Shown in pieces: positions 23,451-34,698 of a stretch of 64,000 bases of DNA. Made by a program: the position numbers and the translations under genes. Source of the DNA: Onchocerca volvulus (taxonomy: Eukaryota > Nematoda > Chromadorea > Rhabditida > Onchocercidae); contig HG738137.1 of assembly GCA_000499405.2 (NCBI GenBank), forward strand, positions 27,773,756 through 27,837,755, written 5' to 3'. Within the stretch, counting starts at the first letter, position 1. Each line of letters starts with the position of its first letter. Under the pieces are notes generated by a model, which did no database searches, had not been told where the DNA came from, and was given only the letters and a program-made list of their open reading frames with translations.

Positions 23451-26240
23451 AAATGATTTTGCCTTAAACAGTACAGCTATGACCGATGAAATAAATTGAT
23501 AGCAGAAATTAAAATGCGCAGCTGCTTAATGGCAATCAAAAATTAGAATTATGGATAAAAAAAGTTTATCTACACATTTATATTACAATTAGCTTCGACA
23601 ATCATTACCGCAAAATTGTTTCGAAATTTCCAGAATGTTGCAAAAAATTGCAGTTTTTGCATTGTTAAATTGTACAGCCTCATATTAGCACGCATTGTTA
23701 AATAAATATGATATATTATTTATTATTTTGATATTCATTTCTTCAATATTTTTTTTTTTTTTTTTTTGTTGATGGCTAATTATTTGATTTATTTTTTTTT
23801 TTTACGATTTAATTAAAAGTAATGAAATAATGCTGGATGAAAATTGATCATACCGAAATGAAAATATTTCTGAGTAATATTAATGTATCTGATTACTCGA
23901 AAAGACAGGAAAGCGACAGGAAAACGCAGTATATCTTCAAGAAATTTTGTGAAGGAGATGGCGATTTGAAAAGTAAAACTTCACTTTTTTGATTAACAAC
24001 TCTTGATGATCATAATAATCATTGATCATTAAAAATTGTTAATGATAAATACTGAACTACAGAATAATCGATTCTCTGATAATTCCAAAGAGAAAACATA
24101 ATGTCAATCAATTTTTTTTACCTTCTATAGACAGATACAATTTTTCTCAGATGCAACTAATTGAAATTGTTTAGAATTCATTTGCAAGCAATAATATCTA
24201 AAAAATTCTTTCGACATTATTACTTAATGACTACACATGACTACAGGAATACATGAAAATAAATATAAGTAGCTTTTTTTTTTTATTTCGAAAATAACAT
24301 AGAAATTTTATTGAATGGAGACGGCATTTTTTTTTTCTTTTTTACATTTCCCACTTAGTTAATAATAACATAAAAATTTTGATTTTATTTAAATTTTTAA
24401 TCATTCATAATTATTTTTTTTTTTTTAAGATAAAAGGAATTTTTTAGACTAAATCAAGCATTTATTGTTTTGTTGATGTTCAGAGTCAAACAATATCAAA
24501 AGTTTCAAATGAAATATGTAGATTCTAAACTTAATTTCATGAAATGGTGGCTCATATGGTATCACTGAATTGATGACAAGATTGTATGGCCCAGCCATGA
24601 TAGAATCCCCATCCGTTGATTAAATTCATACCTTTATTAAGGGAAGATCAACCGAAATGTAACCATGATTTTGAAGGCTTAAAGAAGGGAAGCACAGTTA
24701 ATTATGATCAGTTGCTGCTCATAAAACTAATCATGAGATTCTTCAATGATTTCATCATTGACATCATCTGAAGCAAATTGTAGATGTTTCATAAAGCTAA
24801 TTGATAACCAAAAAAATTCGCTTGTTTTGAATTGCCATTTTCCTTTATTCTACGCACATTCTCGACGAAAAATGATCTGTAACGAGCACCAACAATCGAA
24901 ACAGTAGTTCGGCAGAAAGAGAAATTAAACTGTTTTTGTCTCAAAAAAGATTAAATTTTTTTCATTTCAGTTTGCAAAAAAAGATCACAGTCACTGTTTG
25001 TTCATATATATATATATTGAATCAAATTTATATAAAAAGTTTACAGCTTTTTGAATTTTCCAAAATCATTACACTTGATAGTTATGTTCAACAAATTGAT
25101 GAATTTTATTTAAAATAACAAGAAAAAAAACAGATAAATCAAATTTATATAAAAATTATCGAATAATATATGAAAAAATTTGATAATGCTTTTATATAAA
25201 ATTTCTTCATCGTAAAAAAAAAAAAGGAAAAGAAAAAACATGCGAAAGTAAAATGAATTTACAGCAACAAAAAAAAAAAAATTGTTCTAAGAAGAATTAT
25301 CAAATAATATATATGAGATAAATAAAAAAAAAAAGAGCAAATAACACATGAAATGAATTAATAAGTCTTCTGCCACCTTTCCTCTATTCATTGTTATTTA
25401 TTTATTTATTATCATTTTTATTATTTATTTACTATTTTTATTGTTATTTATTATTTATTATTTCTATTAACTTCTTTTTTCCTTTTACTCTTGATTTTTC
25501 TTAGTCATTGAGGTCTTCAATCTAGTGTTTTATTATTAATACTTTTTTTTCAAATAGAATTGGTATAAAAATTATCAAAAAAAAAATGAAAAAAGAGTAG
25601 AACCACTTATTTTACAAATTTTATTTCTCATGCTTTACCTTATTCTGTGATATGAATGATGCACTCATCAATTCCGAATAAGCTAATGTTTTTATTTCCT
25701 TTTTGAGCTATTATGTTTTCGGTTGGCGTAAAGCTTTCATAGTTTAATTTATTCTTTTTTTATTTCCGACTTTTTTCTTTGAAAATGATTTGGAAATGTT
25801 TGATGTTTTCATATTTGAATCAGTAGAATAGATCCGTAGAATAGTTATCAACATGTATAAATGTTTATTAATTTCTGCCGCAAGTTTACTGAAAGATGAA
25901 ATGAAATTCATTACTGAAAAATGAAAGATATATGATATTAAAACTGAAAAATATAACAAATACTGAAAAATATAATAAAAGATACTGAGGAATACAATAC
26001 GTCTTCTTCTTATTTATTATATTCGTTTTCTCACCGTAATTTATTTTCTACTTGATGTTTCAAATTATATCCCAGTGTTTTGGCCACTTCATATACTTAA
26101 AATTCATTTACATGCCTTTATATATATGAGCTATATAGCTATATATTCATCATTAGATCTTCTCAAAGGCAAAATTTTTAGCAAATAATATTTTAAAAAT
26201 TTGTTCTGTTAATTTTTAGAAGTTTTAGATTCAATTTTCT
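23451..26240. other. Intergenic, no gene seen
   Basis: AT-rich with many poly-T/A runs. The part 24540-24790 is less AT-rich but shows no sustained frame or splice pattern. ATT-rich low complexity is at 25390-25465. Confidence 0.5.
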
Positions 26241-26244
26241 TCAG
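26241..26244 (+). promoter_or_regulatory. Likely trans-splice acceptor of the TIPIN gene
   Basis: A strong acceptor (TTTTCTTCAG, ending 26244) precedes the start codon at 26278 by 33 bases with no upstream donor needed. This is the usual arrangement for spliced-leader addition in nematodes. It also supports the chosen start. Confidence 0.55.
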
Positions 26245-26277
26245 CTGTGGCACTCTGATAATATATATATCAGATCA

Positions 26278-28067
26278 ATGGATGTTGGATACGATTCCGA
26301 AGTGTCATTTGTTGAAGATAATGAAAAAGAACACAACGAAACTAACAAAAATGGTTGAGTATCATCATATACTTGTTTTCTCGTTGTTTACTGTTTACTG
26401 ATGTTAAGATAGTATTTAATGGACAAGTAAAAGTTGCAGCATGATTTAGGCTTTTGAGGATTAATTTGTCAAAAACAAGTAGTAAGCATGTCATGATTTC
26501 TTATTTCAGCAATGCCTTCCGATGAACAAATTTTGAACGATATGTTAAAGAAAGATAAACGAAAGATCCGTAAGCAGCGTCTTGTAAAAAATCCGAAATT
26601 ACGAGATATTGAACTTTGTGGACCAAATGGCTTCCTCGAATTGAAACGAAACTTCGATAGTTATACGCCAAAGAATAAAAATCCAGTTGGTCATTAGTTC
26701 TTTCATTCCATATTGTTTTTTACATAATATGAGTAATTCACCAAAAAATACAATGAAATACTTAGGCGCTAATCGAAAAGTTAAGAAGGTAACTTGAGAC
26801 CAGTTTATCGATAATTCGAAATTATTTTACTAACAACATTGGAAATAGTTTTACTTCTCTTTGAAATCAATTATATTTGTTAAATTGCCAAATAGTATGC
26901 AACTTATTTTTCTACATAAATTTGTTATATTAAATGACGGATAAGTGGGATAAGTTATTTTGGATAGATGCTATACGCATTGACAAAAACTTTCTCGAAT
27001 TTTTGCATTCAGGTCATTAATTGAATATGTTAAGTTTTCAATTTAACTGAGTACCAGTTATGTCAAGCAAAATATGAACTAAAATATGTCTTCTGTTTTA
27101 GTGAATGGTACTGAAAACTTCTGTTTTTTATGTTTTCCAGTATGACGACTTGTTTATAATGATAAATCGAATAAAACACTGGGGACACTTGCTCTGTCCT
27201 AGAATGAAATTTGAAGATTTTGTGGCTCGTGTGGAATCTCTAGGTGATAAAAGAATGGTGAAAGTGAGTTTAATAGTTTCTTATAAGGAAGTTGGCAATT
27301 TCAGAATGTTAAACTGAAAGAGGAAAATTTTTTATTTTAATATGATTTTTTTAGTGTTATTCTTTCATTCATAGTTGTTAAGTTTGTTTTGAAGCATTCT
27401 TTTAAATTTACTACATTATACCATTATCGATAAGATAGTTTACTTCAGGGAAATAATAGTTTTCACCTGTTAGCAGCTCGATATTATTCATTCTAGACAA
27501 TGCTAACTAAAATGCGACTTGACATGCCTTTGACCGATGAAGATTTTCTTGCAAACAAAGAAAATGAGCAGATTGCACAATTGGCTGATAAAGACGAAAA
27601 CGAAAAGTTCACTGATGTACTAATGAATGATGATGATTTGTTTGAAATTTACAGTGGTTCGGCATCCGTATCACATCAGGCAACATCCTCTTCAGAAATC
27701 TCTGTATGTAAAAAATTTTCTTCAAGCATTTTTAAATTTAGAATCTTACTTACATTAAAATGCTATATTTGCTTATATTTGTTTTAAGGTGTCGAAATTA
27801 TCGTTGGAACAGTTACAACGTATTGAAGAAAATAAACGTCGTGCGCAAGAACTCCGTAAGAAACGTGAGGAACGGATGAACCAGTTAAATGACTTAGATT
27901 CAATTATGAAGAATGATGATGTATCAGTTTCTGCAGAAACAACAAGTAGCATGCCATTCAGCTCAAAATCATTTATTCAAAATGAAGATTTAGGAAAATT
28001 CGAAGAACGCAACGATGTTATGATGGATGATAGCGAGGCAATAGATTTCATATTCTCATCGACTTAA
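26278..28067 (+). CDS. TIMELESS-interacting protein TIPIN (Swi3/Csm3 family)
   Basis: TIPIN pairs with TIMELESS in the replication fork protection complex, stabilises paused forks and helps checkpoint signalling in the nucleus. Exons 26278-26353, 26510-26685, 27141-27263, 27497-27703 and 27789-28067 join in phase to 286 aa. Residues about 61-145 form the Swi3 domain: GPNGFLELKRNFDS, then INRIKHWGHLLCPRMKFEDF, VARVESLGDKRMVK and KMRLDMPLTDEDF. The order and spacing match vertebrate TIPIN (HWAHRLFPKLQFEDF...VEYLG). Residues 195-219 (LSLEQLQRIEENKRRAQELR) match the RPA32-binding helix shared by TIPIN, SMARCAL1 and UNG2. An acidic N-terminus and Asp/Ser-rich tail flank these. Length is near the human protein (301 aa). 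Splice sites are canonical (GTTGAG, GTTGGT, GTGAGT, GTATGT). Confidence 0.94.
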
Positions 28068-28573
28068 TAATTTCGTTGTTCTCCTAAGTTTCACTTGCAG
28101 TGTGACATCGCAAGTTTTCGTCTAATTTCTGAGCTATTATTTCTTTTTAAGCTGTAACAGAGGCCTATTGTCGAAATGTCCAAGACCTGATTTAAATTTA
28201 AATTTTGATCATGTGACATCCAATGATCAAAATTGAAATTTAAAATATCTGTAGGTTACTTGCCTTCTCACTGATGAATATTTGAAAAAGCAAGTGCTAT
28301 TTTATATATCAAGGCTTAGCTGTCATTCTTCATTTTTGGTTAACTTAAATTTTAAATAATTTTCCTGAAATCCTTTCACTTCTTAGAGGAAATTTTTAAT
28401 TTCGGTGATCATTTTTGCACCTCTTTTGGATTTTGATTTCTTGTTCATATTTAATATATGTTTCAAACATTCAATTGGAATACAAAATAGGAAAACAAAA
28501 TTGTTTTTTTTTTTTACTTTTTAATTTTTCGTCTGATAAATGAACTTGTCGTGAAAACGGTGTTCTAGTTTCG

Positions 28574-28864
28574 ATGAATTTGGATTTTAGTCGCGGAAAG
28601 TTATGGCATTATCAACAAGAAATTTGACGGAAGGATGTTACATATTTCAGAAAAAAGTAATGATATTCATACTTAAGGACATATTCAAACTACATCGGGT
28701 TAATTTTAATTTTTAGTGCAAGTAATGAAGATCCGGAATTTCAAAATGAAAATTATGGTATAAGTTTGAATTTATTGGAGAAGGGCAGAAAATTGTCACA
28801 AAATCTGAACGTGCAGATGAAAGCGACAAATGTCATTAATACAAAGAAAGGAACAAAAACATAA
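28574..28864 (+). CDS. Small unrecognised protein (3' exon clear, 5' exon uncertain)
   Basis: The exon 28717-28864 follows a TTTTTAG acceptor and reads ASNEDPEFQNENYGISLNLL then a basic end (VINTKKGTKT). It is followed within 20 bases by AATAAA, so it is a genuine 3' terminal exon. A possible first exon is 28574-28599 (MNLDFSRG plus two bases), whose donor GTTATG is weak; it gives 57 aa in frame. Other starts are possible. No known domain is visible. Confidence 0.4.
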
Positions 28865-28929
28865 ATGTTTGCTGTATCGTAAATAAAATATCATATATTT
28901 TGCTTCGAAAGTACCAAAAGTTGTTTTGT

Positions 28930-29011
28930 CGCAGCGAGCAGGGTTCGAACCTGCGCGGGCAAAGCCCATTGGATTTCAAGTCCAACTCCTTAACCACTCG
29001 GACATCGCTGC
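28930..29011 (-). tRNA. tRNA-Ser (anticodon TGA)
   Basis: 82 nt. The 7-bp acceptor stem is GCAGCGA with TCGCTGC and discriminator G. There is an anticodon stem TTGGA/TCCAA around loop CTTGAAA (anticodon TGA), a long variable arm as in class II tRNAs, and the T arm CAGGTTCGAACCCTG. A run of four T follows on the transcribed strand as a pol III stop. Confidence 0.97.
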
Positions 29012-29154
29012 ACGTAGTACTCTTTCATTAGATAGCAATGAAATTCTTTAAAAGTATTTGATTTCATAAATTATTATTAAGAATTTGTCATTTCCGATTC
29101 AAATTCCGGTTAATTTCCAGTATTTATTGGCAAACTTTACAAAATTGAGACATG

Positions 29155-29236
29155 CGCAGCGAGCAGGGTTCGAACCTGCGCGGGCAAAGCCCATTGGATT
29201 TCAAGTCCAACTCCTTAACCACTCGGACATCGCTGC
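29155..29236 (-). tRNA. tRNA-Ser (anticodon TGA), second identical copy
   Basis: Identical over all 82 nt to the copy at 28930-29011 and in the same orientation, 143 bp away. The flanks differ, so the genes are old enough for their surroundings to have diverged or were kept alike by conversion. A T-run (ATTTTG) follows the 3' end. Confidence 0.97.
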
Positions 29237-31150
29237 ACCGTGGATGCGTTTCCGGTCCGGCAAAATTTGATTTATATGATGATATCCGCAATTTCAAGAC
29301 TTCCGTATTGAATACTTTGAAATAAACTTAAGTCGGTCAAGTTGAATTATTTAGATCAATTATCGACTCATGAAATTATTTAAATTTATGAAACTGTTCC
29401 AGGTTAAATCCATGAAACTATTCCAGGTTAATTTTGTAAAATTACTCCTAATTAAATTTATGAAACCATTTTAGGTTATATCTGTTACTTTGAGCAAAAG
29501 AAAACTTAGTTCATTTACATCTATTAACAACTAATTTACAGCAATAAATAAATTTTAAATGCAAAAGATAATGATATAAATTATATTTTATTATCACAAG
29601 TATCATGGAATTGGAAATATTATTAGTTTTACTCTTACAAGAATCGATCTTTTGGTTGTTATCTTTATATTAGTATTAAAAATATTTGTTATATCTTTTT
29701 TTCTCTTGAAGTTTTATATTTTTCCATAGTCTCTCTTTTTTTATTGCTATTATTCGAGTGATACAAACGATAATGATATTAATATAAAGACTTATCCTTT
29801 ATTAATTGAGTTCGACTTTAAAAAAGAAATTAATTTGGCATTTGGATTTAATTTTAAATTTAATTTTCTTTGTAAATTATCATTGGTATTTATAAAAATT
29901 TTTTTGTATAAAGGCATTCACATTTGTTGCAAAATATAAATTTTTCTTCATCATTATTAAACTACTCATTATTATTGCCTTTCGTGAAAAAAAAAAAAGA
30001 AAATCAATAATAATATCTTTCTTTTGCATCTATAGAAGAATATTTAAAAACTTTTGAAATTAAATCAAGTTTGAAAAATATGTCTCAGCTTAAATAGAAA
30101 TTCGCTAGCAAAAATGATTGAATATAATTATTTAAATCAGATGAATTATTTATTGTATCACTTGAACTAAATTATTTTTAATAAACACAATAACTAATGA
30201 CAAATTTACGATTTTAACTTTTACTTCATTCCACATGAAGTCCCATTAGGTAGGTATATTTTGTACTTGTTGCTATGGTAATTATCGGAAATGAATTTTT
30301 GCTTTTCTCATTAGTTTTCACTACCTTAACCATTCAACCAATTTTTAATTTGGATTTATCGCTTTAAATTTTCTTAAAATATTATGAAAGCAACCATAAA
30401 ATTTTTTTTTCTTTTAAATTATAAAAATAATTTGAAAATATCTTTTCTTAAAATAATAATTGTTAATCATAGCTTCATGCAGCAATTATATTTCAACTTT
30501 TATGACAGAAATGATTTAAAAATATTTCTTTCGCCTCGTTAGATTTTAAACTTCCATCTACAAACTTATATATTTCTGCATGGATTCCGATTAAATATTA
30601 TATTCTTTCAAAATTCAACTTTTATAATATTGCCATCATATTTGAAATGCTAGCAGATGGATTAACTTTTTCTTTTCATGTTTTATTCGAAATTTTTACT
30701 AATGTAGTTTTTCAAAAAAAAAAAATTTCAATTTTTTAAAAATTACTTGTTTTTTTTAAAAATATACAACCTTTTTTTATTGTTTAAATATACAATCACA
30801 TTCTTCTTTCATTAGTTTGATAAATTTCTGAAAGATTTCATTTTTTTTTTTCAGGCAGTTAAATTTTTCATTTAGATAGAAATTTTAACTAAAATCAAAT
30901 TGGAACTAGCATGATATGATCTAGTTATCTATGATAAAAAATATGATTCAGAAAATATAAAATTTCCGAAATTTCTTGCTAATTAATATAATTTCAACTT
31001 TTGGATTTTTTGAGATTCTTTTCAAGTCCAAAATAGCTTTAAAATTTTTAAACATCGACAAAAATATCGAAACTTCAACTTTTTGTATAAAAATTCGAAA
31101 TAAGCATTATTCATTCGTTCGTATTTAAATAATATCTTTTAATTTGAGTT
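29237..31150. other. Intergenic, no gene seen
   Basis: AT-rich. Three short near repeats around 29370-29480 (GAAACTGTTCCAGGTTAAAT, GAAACTATTCCAGGTTAATT, GAAACCATTTTAGGTTATAT) are the only structure noticed. Confidence 0.5.
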
Positions 31151-31193
31151 TCAGAAAAAAGAAAAAGATTGGAATATTTGAAACATTGAAAAT

Positions 31194-33068
31194 ATGTCTT
31201 CACATTATGCATTCAATCCCAATGATAAAAAATATTATTCGTGCGGTTGTCATGTCAAAAAATTTACAGTGATATTTGGTATTTTGGAAATGTTCCTCGT
31301 ATGCTTTCTAATTACAACAGGTATATTTCTTTTTTTTTTTTTTTGTCATTTTTTTTTTCATTTTATCACTTTTTTTTACTTTTCTATTTTATCGTTTTTT
31401 TTCTTTTTTTTTTCTTGAAAATTATGCGAAAATTGAATGATACAGAATACGATAGGACAATAATAATGCTAATGATTTCAAATAAATCGAAATAACTTTA
31501 CTCTCTCCCTCCTGATGAATATAAAAAAACCGAACGATAATTATCACTAAATAATGATTTCGAGCGAGAAAAAAATAAGCTACCGATTAATTTACTATTA
31601 ATTTGAAATTTTAATCGAATTTATTATTTTAAATGCCTAAAACTATTTGGATTTGGATTTTATTCAATTACCGAAGTCCTTTTTTTTATCGAAAAATTTT
31701 TTCTTATTATTATATAGAAATTGTCAGAAAGCTAATTTCAGCTCTGCCTAACTTAAATTCAAGATTGTGTAATGAATTAATTAACAAAACATATCCTATG
31801 TCATCCTACGCAAATGACACTTTATCAGAAAGTAAACAACAACAATTTGAAAAGTTTGTGTTACAATTTATTTACTTTTTTGGTTGCAATTTAGAAAGAT
31901 AGTGCGTTAAATTCTTTAGAAATACTATGTATTTCTTAAAATAATTAAAAAATCATTTAAAATAATCAAATTTTCTTTATTTTGTTAAATCATTTCAGTA
32001 CTAATGAAGGAAATTTTCAATGATAACGTCCCAATGATAACTTAATACTTTATTTATTAAGTTTTAATCATGGAATATCAACATCAATTATGACTGAAAT
32101 GTTATTATTAAAAAAATGAATCCAAGATTCAATTTTTTTCATCTTCTGCTTAACTTACTAAATAACTTCAATAATGAAAAGGAATTTTTATTAATAACAC
32201 ATTTCAGTGATGATTTTTTCTTCTCGATAGTAAAAAGGAAAATATAGAATCAATCAGATAATTTTTCTTTTTTTCTTCAATCATTAATTCTCATTTATAC
32301 TTCCAAGTGCAATAATTAAAATTAAAATCGAATGTCAAAGAATTGAAATAACTAAAATTAAAGTAATTGAAATAATTAAAACTGAAATTGAATATAATTA
32401 AAAATAGATCAAAAATGATGTAATCATTGCTTTAGTATTGCTTGCGAAATGAATTATTAATGATTTTAACAAACTTTTTCGAACTTTAGCTCTTTCAAGA
32501 TTTTGTAAAAAAAAAACTTTTTTCCGAATTATTAATTCTGCTGGTGATATTATGTGTCATATGAACATTGCATGGATCATATGGTTAATTATATACATTA
32601 TTTCTATAAATTTAATGCTTTACGGCTTGAAAACTATTAATTGGATATTATTTATCCCGCATACTATTTCTCGGTTTGTTTGAAAGATTATTCATATTAA
32701 TCATTTTCATCTATTAAGTATCAATTTTGCATATTTTAATATATAAATTAAATACATAATTTTTATTACAAAATAAATCAACTCATAAAAATGTAAAAAA
32801 AAAAATTGCTTTTTATATAATACTTTACCATATAAATATGAAAACATTTTATAGTGAAATTAATTTAAATTTCAGAATTTTCTGCATACTATTATTCATT
32901 TCTTCATTAATAATATTCATTCCTGCAATGTTATTTTATCGGCAACAAGAAGGAAAGGAAACTTGCATCATTTCATTTATTTTACTTATCATCTTTATCA
33001 TTTTTCTTATTGTTACATTATTTTATGCTCTGGTAGGCCCTCATTTTTATCAATTATTCAATGATTAG
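31194..33068 (+). CDS. Four-transmembrane nematode membrane protein, 167-197 aa
   Basis: Exons 31194-31320, 31742-31831, 32490-32673 and 32876-33068 join in phase to 197 aa. Without the second exon the frame is also kept (167 aa), so it may be optional. It opens MSSHYAFNPNDKKYYSCGCH. Membrane segments: TVIFGILEMFLVCFLITT, NIAWIIWLIIYIISINLML, RIFCILLFISSLIIFIPAML and CIISFILLIIFIIFLIVTLF. The optional exon adds a loop with two N-glycosylation sequons (NKT, NDT) between the first two segments. The Cys-Gly-Cys-His start and the YGLK...IPHTISR part resemble a large family of uncharacterised nematode four-pass proteins (LAPTM/MARVEL-like in layout). A TTTCAG at 31149-31154 may be a leader acceptor. 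Confidence 0.7.
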
Positions 33069-33279
33069 AATATAAGAACTGAACTTTATTCATACAAAAT
33101 TTCATATTTTTGAAAATCTCAATAAATTCCTAGTTTCTTAAATTCACAAATTTAACTTCTACAAAAAAAGAGTCAAAATTAATATTTAACAAAAACTAGC
33201 AAAAAAAAGAAAAAAGACACCTTTCTCTTCCCAAGTTTGATAACATCATCCCTGAAAATGAGCCAAAGCCAACTAAACC

Positions 33280-33470
33280 TTGAATCTTCAAAAAATTGTT
33301 TTGCAGATTTGTCAACTGAAATGCTGTCATTTCATCAAATATTCCGCCCTAACTGGTTTCTCACTTTCAAAAATCCGTGAATTTCGCCCTTCATCAATAT
33401 CATTAGTCGCGAAACGAATAGAACCTACGCCATTAGCAAATGCAGTCAAAGATATAGATGTTTAAAATCG
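33280..33470. other. Segment open on both strands, less AT-rich
   Basis: Plus strand 33280-33465 is open for 61 codons, and the minus strand 33318-33462 is open with even composition (GVGSIRFATNDIDEGRNSRI...KPVRAEYLMK). No splice acceptor or start codon fits the minus frame. A TTTTGCAG precedes the plus frame at 33305. It may be an exon, a fragment of transferred DNA (filarial genomes can carry endosymbiont pieces) or chance. Confidence 0.3.
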
Positions 33471-34405
33471 CTGGGATATAGACCAAAACTGGTATCGTTG
33501 CATGTACTGATCTAATTGAAATTGAAAAATTTCCAAATATTAGTTCGATACTATGATTAATAATAATAAGGAAAAAATTAATGCATTTATTTGAATTTTT
33601 TATGGACAGCGAATACTTCTGTTTATCACATATGAAGTTAAAAACAATTCACAAAGGTATTATTTGAAAAAGTGGAAGTATGTTTATCTAACTTGATTGT
33701 AATGTATGCAAAAATAAGTGATTATTACTAAGTAAATCTACAAGACATTATCATAAATGATGGAACTAATGAGTAATTAATGGTGTAAAAATCGACAAAA
33801 TAAATGAAGAACAAAATACGGCAAATACTATAGAATGGCTAGCTGCTCGGTACATATATTTCATATGTTCGATGATCGTATGGATATGCAAATTTTCCCG
33901 TTCTTTTTTTTCCTTTGTATTTTCTTTTTCTTTTTCTGCATTTTAAATGTTTTAAATCATATCTTAATTTTCAATATAACGAACAAATATTGATACTACC
34001 CATAAAATAATTGAAACTTACAAAATTTATCAGAGCTAACCTATGTGATATACGGTTAATCCTAGTTTTTTTCAAAGCTTAACGCATTTCTGGTCATGCA
34101 AATGTACTTCGAAGCGTTTTATTATAATTCCTTGACATTCAAGCAAGTTTTAAACCAAAACTTCTCAATTAATTCATTTTCAGAATTATCTGACTGAATT
34201 CGAATTACAAATCTAAAGATTTTTCTCTGATATGCTTCTTTTTCTGCTGATGTGATAGCTTTTTTTCCCGTTGATGTGATAAATTGTTAGTTTTGCAAGA
34301 AACACATATTGTGGATTTCTGTCAAAAATTTTGCATAGCTGTGCAAGCAGAACCTATTTCAAAATTACATGTCACAAAATATTAGAACATTGCATTTTAA
34401 ATTGA
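33470..34405. other. Intergenic, no gene seen
   Basis: AT-rich, between a putative fragment and a short open frame; nothing else supported. Confidence 0.45.
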
Positions 34406-34558
34406 ATGGATTTCTCTGTTGCGGGATGCTGCGGAAATGATATTTCTACCTTTACTTTCTTCTGTTCATCGCTATCACAAGTTACTGAACATGATTCACG
34501 CCGAGAAAGAGAAGCAGACGCCAACAAACTTTTAGTAGACCTTAAGCATTCAAAATAA
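34406..34558 (+). CDS. Possible small ORF, 50 aa
   Basis: An ATG-started frame reads MDFSVAGCCGNDISTF and ends in a charged stretch (EHDSRREREADANKLL). Composition is better than random for this region. It overlaps the 3' side of the HMG-CoA reductase gene on the other strand. No splice context is visible and no family is recognised; it may be chance. Confidence 0.2.
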   Translation: MDFSVAGCCGNDISTFTFFCSSLSQVTEHDSRREREADANKLLVDLKHSK

Positions 34559-34698
34559 TAAAATTATTCCTCAGAACACTGTTTAGATTAGTAGTCATTT
34601 GATGATGAACGATAAATTTTGTGTAATACCGAGACACTTTAGTATCTTAGAGCGTTTTGAGGCGAGATTTTTCTTTCTTTTTTTTTTTTTTTTTTTTT

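Noticed and set aside
29085..29270. 61-codon plus-strand frame
   Set aside because: It runs across the second tRNA-Ser gene in antisense.
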